A stretch of 64,000 bases of DNA from Oceanospirillum sp048268485 (GTDB taxonomy: Bacteria > Pseudomonadota > Gammaproteobacteria > Pseudomonadales > Halomonadaceae): contig JBLWVL010000004.1 of NCBI GenBank assembly GCA_048268485.1, positions 1-64,000 of the forward strand. Direction: 5' to 3'. The position numbers were made by a program, and so were the translations under genes. How positions within the stretch are numbered: position 1 is the first letter of the stretch; every line of letters starts with the position of its first letter. Under the pieces are notes generated by a model. The model did no database searches and was not told where the DNA came from. It saw only the letters and a program-made list of their open reading frames with translations. Below, piece after piece: positions 8,303-16,581 of this stretch.

Positions 8303-9427
8303 TTAATAATGAATGACACTACGAATCGACTTACCTTCATGCATCAGATCGAAGGCTTCATTGATCTGCTCCAGCGGCAGGGTATGGGTAATAAAGTCGT
8401 TCAGGGCAAATTTGCCCGCCAGGTAATCTTCCACAATGCCCGGCAGCTCGGAACGGCCTTTAACACCACCAAAGGCGGAGCCACGCCATACGCGACCGGT
8501 CACCAGTTGGAACGGACGGGTAGAGATCTCCTGTCCTGCACCTGCAACACCGATAATCACAGACTCGCCCCACCCTTTGTGACAGCATTCCAGTGCTGAA
8601 CGCATCACATCAACATTACCAATACATTCGAAAGAGTAATCAACACCGCCATCGGTCAGCTCAACAATCACTTCCTGAATCGGCTTGTCATAATCTTTCG
8701 GGTTGATGCAGTCGGTGGCACCCAGCTTTTTCGCCAGCTCAAACTTAGACTCGTTAATATCGATCGCCACAATACGGCTGGCTTTTGCCATGGTTGCACC
8801 AATAATCGCGGACAGGCCGATACCACCCAGACCGAAAATAGCAACGGTAGCACCCTCTTCCACCTTGGCAGTATTCATTACCGCACCCATTCCGGTGGTT
8901 ACACCACAGCCCAGCAGGCAAATCTCTTCCAGCGGTGCTTCTTTATTCACCTTAGCCAAAGAGATTTCCGGTAATACGGTGTATTCAGAGAAGGTAGAGC
9001 AACCCATGTAATGGAAAATCGGCTGACCGTCTTTGTAGAACCGGGTCGTACCGTCCGGCATCAGGCCTTTACCCTGAGTCTCACGTACCGCCTGACACAG
9101 ATTGGTTTTACCGGATTTGCAGAACTTACACTCGCCACACTCAGCGGTGTATAACGGAATCACATGGTCGCCGACCTGCAGACTGGTGACGCCCTCACCC
9201 ACCGCCTCAACGATACCGCCGCCCTCATGACCCAGAATCGCCGGGAAGATACCTTCCGGATCATCACCGGACAAGGTGAACGCATCGGTATGGCACACAC
9301 CAGTAGCGATAATTTTAACCAGTACTTCACCTTTCTGTGGTGGCATCACATCCACTTCTTCAACGGACAGAGGTTGGTTCGGGCCCCAAGCAATAGCGGC
9401 ACGGGATTTAATCATAGGCTGAGTCAT
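8303..9427 (-). CDS. adhC: S-(hydroxymethyl)glutathione dehydrogenase / class III alcohol dehydrogenase
   Basis: This zinc enzyme (also called FrmA) oxidises the spontaneous formaldehyde-glutathione adduct to S-formylglutathione with NAD. The 374-residue product shows the catalytic zinc ligands in GVCHTDAFTLSG and GHEGGGIVEAVG, the four structural-zinc cysteines in CGECKFCKSGKTNLC, and the nucleotide-binding FGLGGIGLSAI. A GGAG site precedes the ATG. It is first in the adhC-fghA operon and is divergent from the LysR gene at 9612, the likely regulator. Confidence 0.96.
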   Translation of the reverse strand: MTQPMIKSRAAIAWGPNQPLSVEEVDVMPPQKGEVLVKIIATGVCHTDAFTLSGDDPEGIFPAILGHEGGGIVEAVGEGVTSLQVGDHVIPLYTAECGECKFCKSGKTNLCQAVRETQGKGLMPDGTTRFYKDGQPIFHYMGCSTFSEYTVLPEISLAKVNKEAPLEEICLLGCGVTTGMGAVMNTAKVEEGATVAIFGLGGIGLSAIIGATMAKASRIVAIDINESKFELAKKLGATDCINPKDYDKPIQEVIVELTDGGVDYSFECIGNVDVMRSALECCHKGWGESVIIGVAGAGQEISTRPFQLVTGRVWRGSAFGGVKGRSELPGIVEDYLAGKFALNDFITHTLPLEQINEAFDLMHEGKSIRSVIHY

Positions 9428-9486
9428 AACAGGCTCCGGTAACTGATTCGATTAACTAAAGCGGATCTCAAAGGATCGATGTTCTA

Positions 9487-9525
9487 ATTTTAGCTATTAC
9501 TGCACAAGTGATAATCACCTAAAAT
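9487..9525. promoter_or_regulatory. Possible operator in the adhC / lysR divergent region
   Basis: ATTTTAG (9487-9493) and CTAAAAT (9519-9525) form an inverted repeat in the AT-rich 184-bp region between adhC and the LysR gene. LysR-type regulators usually bind such paired sites in divergent promoters. Assignment is positional only. Confidence 0.35.
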
Positions 9526-9611
9526 ATAAATTCACTTTTACTACAATGTAACAATTGCACTGCAAACACACAGATCAGATAAGACAAGATAATATAAGAG
9601 AGTCAGCACCT

Positions 9612-10475
9612 ATGAACTGGGAAGGTATTAACGAATTTGTTGCCGTGTATGAAAGCGAAAGCTTTACGCAGGCTTCACGCCAGCTGGGCTGCTCAACAGC
9701 ACAGGTCAGTCGTCAGGTCAGTCAGTTGGAAAAGCGTCTTGGCAGCAAACTCTTCTACCGCACCACCCGTAAGGTTTCGGCAACTGAAGCAGGGCAGATT
9801 TTCTACCAACACTGCCGTCAGATTCTGGATGCGCTGGACGATGCCGAGCGCGCACTCACCGACCTGCAGGCCAGCCCCAGAGGCAAGCTCAAGATCACAG
9901 CACCTGTTACCTACGGCGAAAGTCACCTCGTGCCTCTGCTTAATAACTTTATGCAGCAACACCCGGACCTGGAGCTACAGTGCCACCTGAGCAATCAGAC
10001 ACTGGATCTGATCACGGAGGGGTACGATCTGGCCATCCGGCTAGGGCGGCTGAATAACTCCAGTATGATCGCCCGGCGCCTGTCCAGCCGCAGACTCTAT
10101 GTCTGTGCGTCTCCGGGCTACCTTGCCCGACACGGCGAACCTCATACGCTTTCCGAACTAAACCATCACAGCTGTTTACAGGGGACACTGGATTACTGGC
10201 GCTTCCGCTCTCAGGGACAGGAAAGGAATATGCGAATTCACGGACGTATTCGCTGCAACAGTGGCCATGCTTTGCTGGATGCGGCCCTTAAAGGGCTGGG
10301 GATTGTTCAGCTACCGGACTATTACGTTGAAAAGGCTCTGAGAGAAAAAAAGCTGGTTAGTTTACTGGAGGGCTATCGGTGTGAAGATGAAGGTATCTGG
10401 GCACTTTACCCGCAAAACCGACTGCTTTCCCCGAAAGTTCGCTTGTTAGTAGACTACCTGATAGAAAACTTCTGA
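9612..10475 (+). CDS. LysR-family transcriptional regulator, likely of adhC-fghA
   Basis: The 287-residue product has an N-terminal winged helix-turn-helix (FVAVYESESFTQASRQLG, then STAQVSRQVSQLEKRLG) and a C-terminal effector-binding domain (GKLKITAPVTYGESHLVPLL, YDLAIRLGRL). This fits the CrgA-like LysR subgroup. The start at 9612 (MNWEGINEF) is favoured over an ATG at 9555 since LysR proteins start close to the helix-turn-helix. Divergence from adhC suggests it controls formaldehyde detoxification in response to formaldehyde or a thiol adduct; this is inferred from position. Confidence 0.9.
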   Translation: MNWEGINEFVAVYESESFTQASRQLGCSTAQVSRQVSQLEKRLGSKLFYRTTRKVSATEAGQIFYQHCRQILDALDDAERALTDLQASPRGKLKITAPVTYGESHLVPLLNNFMQQHPDLELQCHLSNQTLDLITEGYDLAIRLGRLNNSSMIARRLSSRRLYVCASPGYLARHGEPHTLSELNHHSCLQGTLDYWRFRSQGQERNMRIHGRIRCNSGHALLDAALKGLGIVQLPDYYVEKALREKKLVSLLEGYRCEDEGIWALYPQNRLLSPKVRLLVDYLIENF

Positions 10476-10624
10476 AGACGTACTGACTATCAGTCACCCA
10501 GCCAACACTCGGCATGAACGTGCATCCAGCCAGATAGGTATCAAAAAAATAGAACTTTTAGTATATAGAATTTCAAATAAACATTTAAAAGTAATATATT
10601 TTAGCTACACTGATACCAACAGTT

Positions 10625-10687
10625 ACAGTCATACTCTAGACAAACACAGTCATACACTAGACAAACACAGTCATACACTAGACAGAC
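10625..10687. repeat. Three tandem 21-bp repeats
   Basis: Three directly adjacent copies of ACAGTCATACACTAGACAAAC occupy 10625-10645, 10646-10666 and 10667-10687, differing at one or two bases. The 21-bp period equals two helical turns, so each copy presents the same DNA face. They lie about 95 bp upstream of the binding-protein gene at 10781, in an otherwise AT-rich 305-bp intergenic region. They have no spacers, so this is not a CRISPR array. A regulator-binding array is plausible. Confidence 0.85.
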
Positions 10688-10780
10688 AACACAGCTCTAC
10701 CATTACCGTCAGGTACATCCATCTCTAACTGTGTGACAGACCTGATTCTCAGACTTATGATATCGCTAGGATGCACTTGT

Positions 10781-11857
10781 ATGAAAAAGCTCTTTTCCGC
10801 TCTTTTATCCCCTCCTGTCCCGATTTGGCTATCACGCTTCCTGTTGCCTGCCATGTGCAAGCGAACTTCTCTGGCACTGATATGCAGCACACTGATGATC
10901 AGTCAGCTTGGGCTGGCAGCAACAAAAGATAAAGTGGTCAAAAACGGTGATCTCAATTGTGGCGTATTCCCGGATGATCCGGGCCGAAGCGCTATTAATG
11001 ACAAGGGGCGCTGGGAAGGTTTTTATGTTGACTTCTGCCGGGCAACGGCAGCTGCAGTGCTGGGCAACCCGGAGTTTGTAAATTTCATTGAGGTTGGCGC
11101 CAAAACCCGCTTCACAACGCTTATGAAGCGACAAACGGATGTGGTGATGTACAGTTCTACCTGGACACTGGGACGAGAGAATCAATACCAGATTGAGTTT
11201 CCGGCAATCTATCTACTTGACGGGCAAGGCTTTATGGTACGCAGGAGCTCAGGTATACGCAGGCTTTCGGACCTACAGGGCAAGCGAATCTGCGTAACAG
11301 CGAATACCACCACCTATAATAATCTGGTGGATACCTTCAGTGCCCTGGGCTACGACAGTCATATTATCTTTGCCAACGGTGACAGTTTCTTTCGTGGTAG
11401 TTGTGATGCCTACACCGCTGACCGTATGAACCTGGCAACCAATCGTGCCAACCGGGCGGACAACCCTAAAGATTATATTGTACTACCGGAAATGATCTCC
11501 CGTGAACCAATAGGCCCTAAGGTTCGTAATGATGATCCTGAATGGTCCCGAATTATTCGCTCTGTCGTTCATGCTGTCATCCTTGCTGAAGAGAAAGGCA
11601 TTACCTCCGGGAACCTTGATCAGGTACTAAAAACGACCACAGATGTAGAAGTTATGAACCTGCTGGGTAAAACCGGCAACATTGGCACAGAGCTTGGCCT
11701 CGACCAGCAGTGGGCCTATCGTGTAATTAAAGCCGTTGGTAACTATGGCGAAATTTACAATCGCCATTTCGGCCTGGGAACCTCCATTAATATGGAGCGT
11801 GGACTAAACCGTCTCTGGAATCAGGGTGGTGCACTGTTTGCACCACCTTTTAAATAG
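10781..11857 (+). CDS. Periplasmic general amino-acid binding protein (AapJ-like), no transporter partner
   Basis: The product (358 aa) is a solute-binding protein of the polar amino-acid family, best matching AapJ-type proteins (NGDLNCGVFPDDPGRSAIND, EGFYVDFCRATAAAVLG, SCDAYTADRMNLA, LPEMISREPIGPKVR). The N-terminus has a long hydrophobic signal (KRTSLALICSTLMISQLGLAA). The start at 10781 has a TAGGAT site; a later ATG at 10853 would give a more usual signal length but lacks a ribosome site. No permease or ATPase gene is adjacent. Instead a diguanylate cyclase follows after 46 bp, suggesting the protein acts as a ligand sensor rather than a transporter subunit. Confidence 0.85.
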   Translation: MKKLFSALLSPPVPIWLSRFLLPAMCKRTSLALICSTLMISQLGLAATKDKVVKNGDLNCGVFPDDPGRSAINDKGRWEGFYVDFCRATAAAVLGNPEFVNFIEVGAKTRFTTLMKRQTDVVMYSSTWTLGRENQYQIEFPAIYLLDGQGFMVRRSSGIRRLSDLQGKRICVTANTTTYNNLVDTFSALGYDSHIIFANGDSFFRGSCDAYTADRMNLATNRANRADNPKDYIVLPEMISREPIGPKVRNDDPEWSRIIRSVVHAVILAEEKGITSGNLDQVLKTTTDVEVMNLLGKTGNIGTELGLDQQWAYRVIKAVGNYGEIYNRHFGLGTSINMERGLNRLWNQGGALFAPPFK

Positions 11858-11903
11858 TAGCAACTCCAGACGTTAATTTAAGCCCACAGATAAGAGTTCT
11901 TTT

Positions 11904-13595
11904 ATGGGTCATCTTGGATCTTTTTCCGGTAAAATCATCAAAAGCATCGGCTTTCGCCTAACGCTGTTTCTGATCATCGGCCTCGCATTGTACCTGGTGA
12001 TGGCAGCCTTAAGTATTCGGGCTCTGATACAGCAAACAGATGGCCTGAAAGAGCTCAGTGGCCTGCACTATGAACGTGCATTAACCGCAGCAGAGCTTTC
12101 CCGTGATGCAGAAGTTATCGCTGCTCAGACTTTTGAAAGCATCCTGAGCACCAACCGAAGCGTCAGCCAGGAAGGTGCCATTGACCAGGACCTGATGGAG
12201 CTCTATCACTATGTTCGCAAGCAGCTGACCGCCACCAACGAAGAAGAGCAGGGCTACCTGGATGAGATTGACCTTTGGCAGAAGCCTTTCTTCGAAAGCC
12301 TGGAAACGCTGGCACAGCGTATGGAAGAAGAGCGTCTGTTAATGGGGCAGGAGCAAGTATTACTTAACCAGCTACAGAACGCGGCGCAAGAACAGCCGCT
12401 CCAGACCATGCCTCTCAAGGCACAGTTGCTTAGCCAGCAGGTGATCAGCACCCTGCTGATTGCCTTGAAATCGGAAAGAAATGGTCAGCTGCATCGCCTG
12501 CAAAAAATTACAGAAGACTCTCTGGAGCAACTGGCCGCTTACCCGGAACAGCTCACCAGGCTACAGTCCTTAGCCAGTCAAACCTTTGAACTGCGTAGAC
12601 CGGTAATTTTAAGTCACAGAGCAACTCTTGCTTCAGCAAGGAAATCAAGACTCTATTCGCAGCGACTGACTACCAGCGGTTATAACTATTTTCAAAGCCT
12701 GAAAAAAACAGCTCATCTTGCCTCTAAGGCCTATGAAACAGCGGCGCAGAAAGCTGTGATTGTCGTCGGTATTTTCAGTGTTGTTTTTCTGACCAGTATT
12801 CTTGCAATGGTAATCTTCATTCGCCGTCAATTAGTGGAGCGCCTGAATCACCTAAGTGACACCATGAGCGCTCATGTAGCGGGTAACCCTAAGAAAATCC
12901 CAACTATGGGTGATGATGAAATTTCCGTCATTGGCCAGGCTTTTGAGGTTTTTGTCGATGCCCGGAATACAGCGGAACAGCGGTTAAATCAGGCTCAGGA
13001 AGAGACAGAACAAGCCAATCAGCAGCTACGCAAGCTAAACCGGCAACTTTTGGTTCTCAGTGAAACCGATCCACTCACCGGAGTCGCTAATCGCCGCTAT
13101 TTTGACCAGAAACTACAGGACTACTGGCAAGTGTGCCTGAACCTGAAACAACCTCTGGCTTTGGTCATGTGTGATATTGACCATTTCAAAACCTACAACG
13201 ATCATTTTGGCCACCAAGCTGGCGATATCTGCCTGAAGAAAGTAGCATCAGCGCTTGATCAGACCGTGCACCGCTTCCCTGATACCCTTTTAGGGCGCTA
13301 TGGCGGAGAAGAGTTTATTCTGCTTCAGGCTGACAGTTCGCAGAAGGATATCTTTGAGCTGGCAGAGGCCATGCGGCAGGCGGTTGCGGAGATGCAGCTG
13401 AAACACCCGGATTCAGAACAAGGTATTATTACCCTGAGCCTTGGGGTTGCAGTACTTCTGCCCGATGAAAAAAGCTCCGTTGACCAATTAATCAGAATAG
13501 CGGATGACATGCTCTACAAGGCCAAAGACCAAGGGCGCAACTGCACATTGCAGTCTGGGGCATTAAGCTCAAATCCAGCGACTGACTCCCATTGA
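11904..13595 (+). CDS. Membrane diguanylate cyclase with periplasmic helical sensor
   Basis: The 563-residue protein has a first transmembrane helix at about 17-37, a long helical periplasmic region (roughly 40-290) like those of TorS-type sensors, a second helix at about 293-310 (VGIFSVVFLTSILAMVIF), a HAMP-like linker and coiled coil (about 315-385), then a GGDEF domain with the active-site GGEEF at 467-471. It should make c-di-GMP. An RxxD motif lies nearby (RFPD) but with six rather than five residues before GGEEF, so product inhibition at a canonical I-site is doubtful. It follows the binding protein by 46 bp and is probably controlled by it. Confidence 0.92.
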   Translation: MGHLGSFSGKIIKSIGFRLTLFLIIGLALYLVMAALSIRALIQQTDGLKELSGLHYERALTAAELSRDAEVIAAQTFESILSTNRSVSQEGAIDQDLMELYHYVRKQLTATNEEEQGYLDEIDLWQKPFFESLETLAQRMEEERLLMGQEQVLLNQLQNAAQEQPLQTMPLKAQLLSQQVISTLLIALKSERNGQLHRLQKITEDSLEQLAAYPEQLTRLQSLASQTFELRRPVILSHRATLASARKSRLYSQRLTTSGYNYFQSLKKTAHLASKAYETAAQKAVIVVGIFSVVFLTSILAMVIFIRRQLVERLNHLSDTMSAHVAGNPKKIPTMGDDEISVIGQAFEVFVDARNTAEQRLNQAQEETEQANQQLRKLNRQLLVLSETDPLTGVANRRYFDQKLQDYWQVCLNLKQPLALVMCDIDHFKTYNDHFGHQAGDICLKKVASALDQTVHRFPDTLLGRYGGEEFILLQADSSQKDIFELAEAMRQAVAEMQLKHPDSEQGIITLSLGVAVLLPDEKSSVDQLIRIADDMLYKAKDQGRNCTLQSGALSSNPATDSH

Positions 13596-13652
13596 TTAGC
13601 CACTACCCGATAGCTCCAATCATTATAAAAAGTGAATAAAAAGTGCCTAATG

Positions 13653-13689
13653 ATAGAAGTTGCCTATCATAATAATCAGTGCAATCAAT
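13653..13689 (+). promoter_or_regulatory. Candidate OxyR operator upstream of ahpC
   Basis: ATAG-N7-CTAT at 13653-13667 is followed after seven bases by a second, weaker half (13675-13689, matching T at position 6, A at position 10 and C.AT at the end). This is the spacing of the tetrameric OxyR motif. A -10-like TATACT lies at 13713-13718, which places the operator next to the -35 region, as at OxyR-activated promoters. oxyR itself lies at 18930-19826. Confidence 0.6.
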
Positions 13690-13734
13690 TATCTCACCTT
13701 GATGGAACGCCCTATACTTCTCCTGACTTCAAAG

Positions 13735-13760
13735 AAAAGAGCCCGTAAAAAAGCTCTTTT
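13735..13760 (+). terminator. Terminator-like hairpin in the ahpC leader
   Basis: AAAAGAGC (13735-13742) pairs with GCTCTTTT (13753-13760) around a 10-nt loop, with a T-run. It lies downstream of the likely ahpC promoter, so it may attenuate ahpC; alternatively it terminates the upstream cyclase transcript. Confidence 0.5.
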
Positions 13761-13812
13761 TAAAGCATTAAGTTGCTTATCAATTTTATAAATGAATATC
13801 AGGAGCACTAAA

Positions 13813-14379
13813 ATGCCTCAAGCAATCAACACTGAGATCAAGCCATTTGCAGCAACTGCTTTCAAACAAGGTGAGTTTGTAGAGATCACTGAAGCAGATG
13901 TTAAAGGTAAGTGGGCGGTATTCTTCTTCTACCCTGCTGACTTTACTTTCGTATGCCCTACTGAGCTGGGTGATGTTGCAGACAAATATGAAGAACTGCA
14001 AAAGTTGGGTGTAGAAGTATTTTCTGTATCGACTGATACTCACTTCACTCATAAAGCATGGCACGATAGTTCTGAAACCATCGGTAAGATCAACTACTAC
14101 ATGGTTGGCGATCAGTCCGGCAACATCACCAACAACTTCGGTGTTATGCGTGAAGGTGTTGGCCTGGCAGACCGTGCTACTTTCCTGATCGACCCTGAAG
14201 GTGTGATCCAGGCGATGGAAGTAACCGCTGAAGGTATCGGCCGCGATGCTGATGACCTGCTGCGCAAAATCAAAGCGGCTCAGTATGTTGCTGCTCACCC
14301 AGGCGAAGTTTGCCCAGCTAAGTGGAAAGAAGGTGAAGCAACTCTGGCTCCTTCTCTGGACCTGGTTGGTAAAATCTAA
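13813..14379 (+). CDS. ahpC: Alkyl hydroperoxide reductase, peroxiredoxin subunit
   Basis: AhpC is a typical two-Cys peroxiredoxin that reduces hydrogen peroxide and organic peroxides in the cytoplasm. The 188-residue product carries the peroxidatic Cys48 in PADFTFVCPTELGD and the resolving Cys167 in HPGEVCPAKW. The start at 13813 (MPQAINTEIK) has AGGAG at 13800-13804 and gives the same length as E. coli AhpC; a further ATG at 13792 is rejected. The gene lies behind a candidate OxyR operator and ahead of ahpF. Confidence 0.97.
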   Translation: MPQAINTEIKPFAATAFKQGEFVEITEADVKGKWAVFFFYPADFTFVCPTELGDVADKYEELQKLGVEVFSVSTDTHFTHKAWHDSSETIGKINYYMVGDQSGNITNNFGVMREGVGLADRATFLIDPEGVIQAMEVTAEGIGRDADDLLRKIKAAQYVAAHPGEVCPAKWKEGEATLAPSLDLVGKI

Positions 14380-14432
14380 GTCTTCGTATTTCGAAGTACC
14401 GGGATTATGGGATGCCCCTCTGGTTTCCCATA

Positions 14433-14464
14433 CCTCAGGGTCTGCTAACCGGCAGATCCTGAGG
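14433..14464 (+). other. Stable hairpin between ahpC and ahpF
   Basis: CCTCAGGGTCTGC (14433-14445) and GCAGATCCTGAGG (14452-14464) form a 13-bp stem including one G-U pair, with a 6-nt loop. There is no T-run. Such a hairpin could protect the ahpC message end and lower ahpF expression relative to ahpC. Confidence 0.6.
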
Positions 14465-14663
14465 GCAAAACCTGAATCAAACCTAACATCCTGATCTGCC
14501 TTTAGAACATCAGTTCTGCTTTAACCATCAAAAGCAGGATACGGCATCGCTATGTCTGAATTCTGTCTAAGACAAGCGTCCATCAAGCCTGATGACTAAA
14601 AGAGCAACACGGATAACCTTAAACCAGACGGATAACTTTTTAACTGAGTGGGTGAAAATAACC

Positions 14664-16214
14664 ATGCTTGAAGAAAATCTGAAACAACAGCTGGATGCCT
14701 ATCTGCAACGCCTCGTTAATCCGATTGAGTTGACGGTATCCGTAAACGGCACAGCAAAATCTGATGAATTACTGGAACTGGCCCGTGAAATTGAAGGCCT
14801 GAATGACAAGATTTCTCTGACGATTGATGAAACACCAAGTGGCCGAGCGCCTCAGATGATCGTCGCTCCCAAGGGTGAGAAAGGCCGTGTGACTTTTGCC
14901 GGTATCCCCATGGGCCATGAGTTTACCTCACTTGTTTTGGCACTATTGCAGGCCGGTGGCTATCCGTCAAAAGAAGAGCAAGCCCTGCAGGAACAGGCAA
15001 AAGGCCTGACCCGAGAACTGAACTTTGAAGTTTATGTATCCCTCTCCTGCCACAACTGCCCTGACGTGGTTCAGGCGGTTAACCTGATGGCGGTTCTGAA
15101 CCCGAATATCACAGCAACCATGATCGACGGTGGCGTGTACCAGGATGAAGTCAAAGAGCGGGAAATCATGGCGGTACCTTCCGTCTACCTGAACGGAGAA
15201 CTGTTCGGTAACGGTAAGATGACCCTGGCTGAGATCCTGAACAAAGTCGACGACGAAGCTGATGCTAAAGCCGCTGCGGCGCTGGCCGATAAAGAAGCTT
15301 ACGACGTACTGATCGTAGGCGGCGGCCCGGCAGGTGCATCATCTGCCATTTACTCCGCCCGAAAAGGTATCCGTACCGGTGTTGTCGCTGAGCGCTTCGG
15401 TGGTCAGGTAGCGGATACCGTGGGTATCGAGAACTTTATCTCCGTCTCCTATACCGAAGGCCCTAAACTGGTTGCTCAACTTGAAGAGCACGTTAAAGAG
15501 TACAACGTCGATATTATGAAGGCCCAGCAGGCGGTTGCCCTGCGTGATGGCGCAGACGGCCTGAAAGAGGTCGAACTGGCCAACGGTGCGGTGCTGAAAT
15601 CCAAGTCTGTGATTCTTGCCACTGGTGCCCGCTGGAGAGAGATGAATGTACCGGGCGAAGCTGAGTACAAAGCCAAAGGTGTTTGCTTCTGCCCGCACTG
15701 TGATGGCCCGCTGTTTAAAGGCAAGCCGGTTGCTGTGATCGGTGGTGGTAACTCAGGTATCGAAGCCGCTATTGATCTGGCCGGTATCGTGGAACACGTA
15801 ACCGTACTGGAGTTTGGCGACAGCTTACGGGCTGATGATGTTCTGGTGAAAAAAGCAGAATCTCTGCCAAACGTGAAAATTATCAAACAAGCAATGACCA
15901 CCGAAGTGCTGGGCGATGGTAAAAAGGTTACCGGCCTGACCTATAAAGACCGGTCTACCGATGAAATTCACACGGTCAATGTGGACGGCATCTTTGTTCA
16001 GATCGGTCTGGTACCGAACAGTGACTTCCTGAAGGATACACTGGAACTGAGCAACCGCGGCGAGATCGTCGTGGATGCCCATGGCCAGACCAGCATGCCG
16101 GGTGTCTTTGCTGCCGGTGACGTGACCACAGCACCGTACAAACAGATCATCGTATCAATGGGCTCCGGCGCAACAGCTGCTTTGGGTGCCTTCGATTATC
16201 TGATTCGGTCTTAA
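14664..16214 (+). CDS. ahpF: Alkyl hydroperoxide reductase, flavoprotein subunit
   Basis: AhpF reduces AhpC with NADH through FAD and two disulfide centres. The 516-residue product has an N-terminal double thioredoxin-like domain with CHNC at Cys129/Cys132, then FAD (LIVGGGPAGASSAIYSARKG) and pyridine-nucleotide (VIGGGNSGIEAA) folds, with CPHC at Cys343/Cys346. The ATG at 14664 (MLEENLKQQL) matches the E. coli N-terminus; an ATG at 14592 would add 24 unlikely residues. The ribosome site is weak, in line with lower expression than ahpC, 284 bp upstream. Confidence 0.96.
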   Translation: MLEENLKQQLDAYLQRLVNPIELTVSVNGTAKSDELLELAREIEGLNDKISLTIDETPSGRAPQMIVAPKGEKGRVTFAGIPMGHEFTSLVLALLQAGGYPSKEEQALQEQAKGLTRELNFEVYVSLSCHNCPDVVQAVNLMAVLNPNITATMIDGGVYQDEVKEREIMAVPSVYLNGELFGNGKMTLAEILNKVDDEADAKAAAALADKEAYDVLIVGGGPAGASSAIYSARKGIRTGVVAERFGGQVADTVGIENFISVSYTEGPKLVAQLEEHVKEYNVDIMKAQQAVALRDGADGLKEVELANGAVLKSKSVILATGARWREMNVPGEAEYKAKGVCFCPHCDGPLFKGKPVAVIGGGNSGIEAAIDLAGIVEHVTVLEFGDSLRADDVLVKKAESLPNVKIIKQAMTTEVLGDGKKVTGLTYKDRSTDEIHTVNVDGIFVQIGLVPNSDFLKDTLELSNRGEIVVDAHGQTSMPGVFAAGDVTTAPYKQIIVSMGSGATAALGAFDYLIRS

Positions 16215-16318
16215 ACGAAACGACCAACTCGGCAGACCTCGCTATGACAGCGAGGCTGCTGATCGCTGCATATCTCTACTCGCTTAATCGCCGTTTATAC
16301 CTATGCTGCGGTTCCAAC

Positions 16319-16359
16319 CAATACGATTCCATGCGCCTGAACCGCAGGCTATCGTATTG
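16319..16359 (+). ncRNA. Two-stem RNA structure in the ahpF 3' region
   Basis: CAATACGAT (16319-16327) pairs perfectly with ATCGTATTG (16351-16359). Inside it GCCTG (16335-16339) pairs with CAGGC (16345-16349). A terminator follows five bases later. The layout of a folded module directly before a terminator resembles a 3'-UTR small RNA, but this is inference; no promoter was firmly seen. Confidence 0.35.
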
Positions 16360-16363
16360 TTTT

Positions 16364-16405
16364 ACCGAAGGGCTTTTCCACAGAAGAGTTCCTTCGGTTT
16401 TTTTT
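16364..16405 (+). terminator. Terminator of ahpCF
   Basis: ACCGAAGG (16364-16371) pairs with CCTTCGGT (16391-16398), followed by a run of T to 16405. The loop can pair further internally. Confidence 0.85.
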
Positions 16406-16581
16406 ATCCGCTATTAATCAAAAAGCAGTAATTAAGCTACCCCGCTAAATTTTCACAGCCAATAGCCGATGTCATTTTCAGTTCACATTTCATTTATACC
16501 AGCTAATCTTAATAAGCAAAATGTTATAGGGATAACAACACAGATTTGTCGAATCTGTCATTACTACAGGGAAGTCAGACC

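Larger units (their letters stand above)
16215..16581. other. Structured intergenic region after ahpF
   Basis: This 367-bp gap has no gene. It holds three hairpins in order: CCTCGCT/AGCGAGG (16237-16255), a compound two-stem structure (16319-16359) and a rho-independent terminator (16364-16405). The remainder before 16582 is AT-rich and may carry the promoter of the next gene. Confidence 0.6.

Noticed and set aside
10625..10687. CRISPR array
   Set aside because: The 21-bp units are directly adjacent without spacers, and no cas genes are present.
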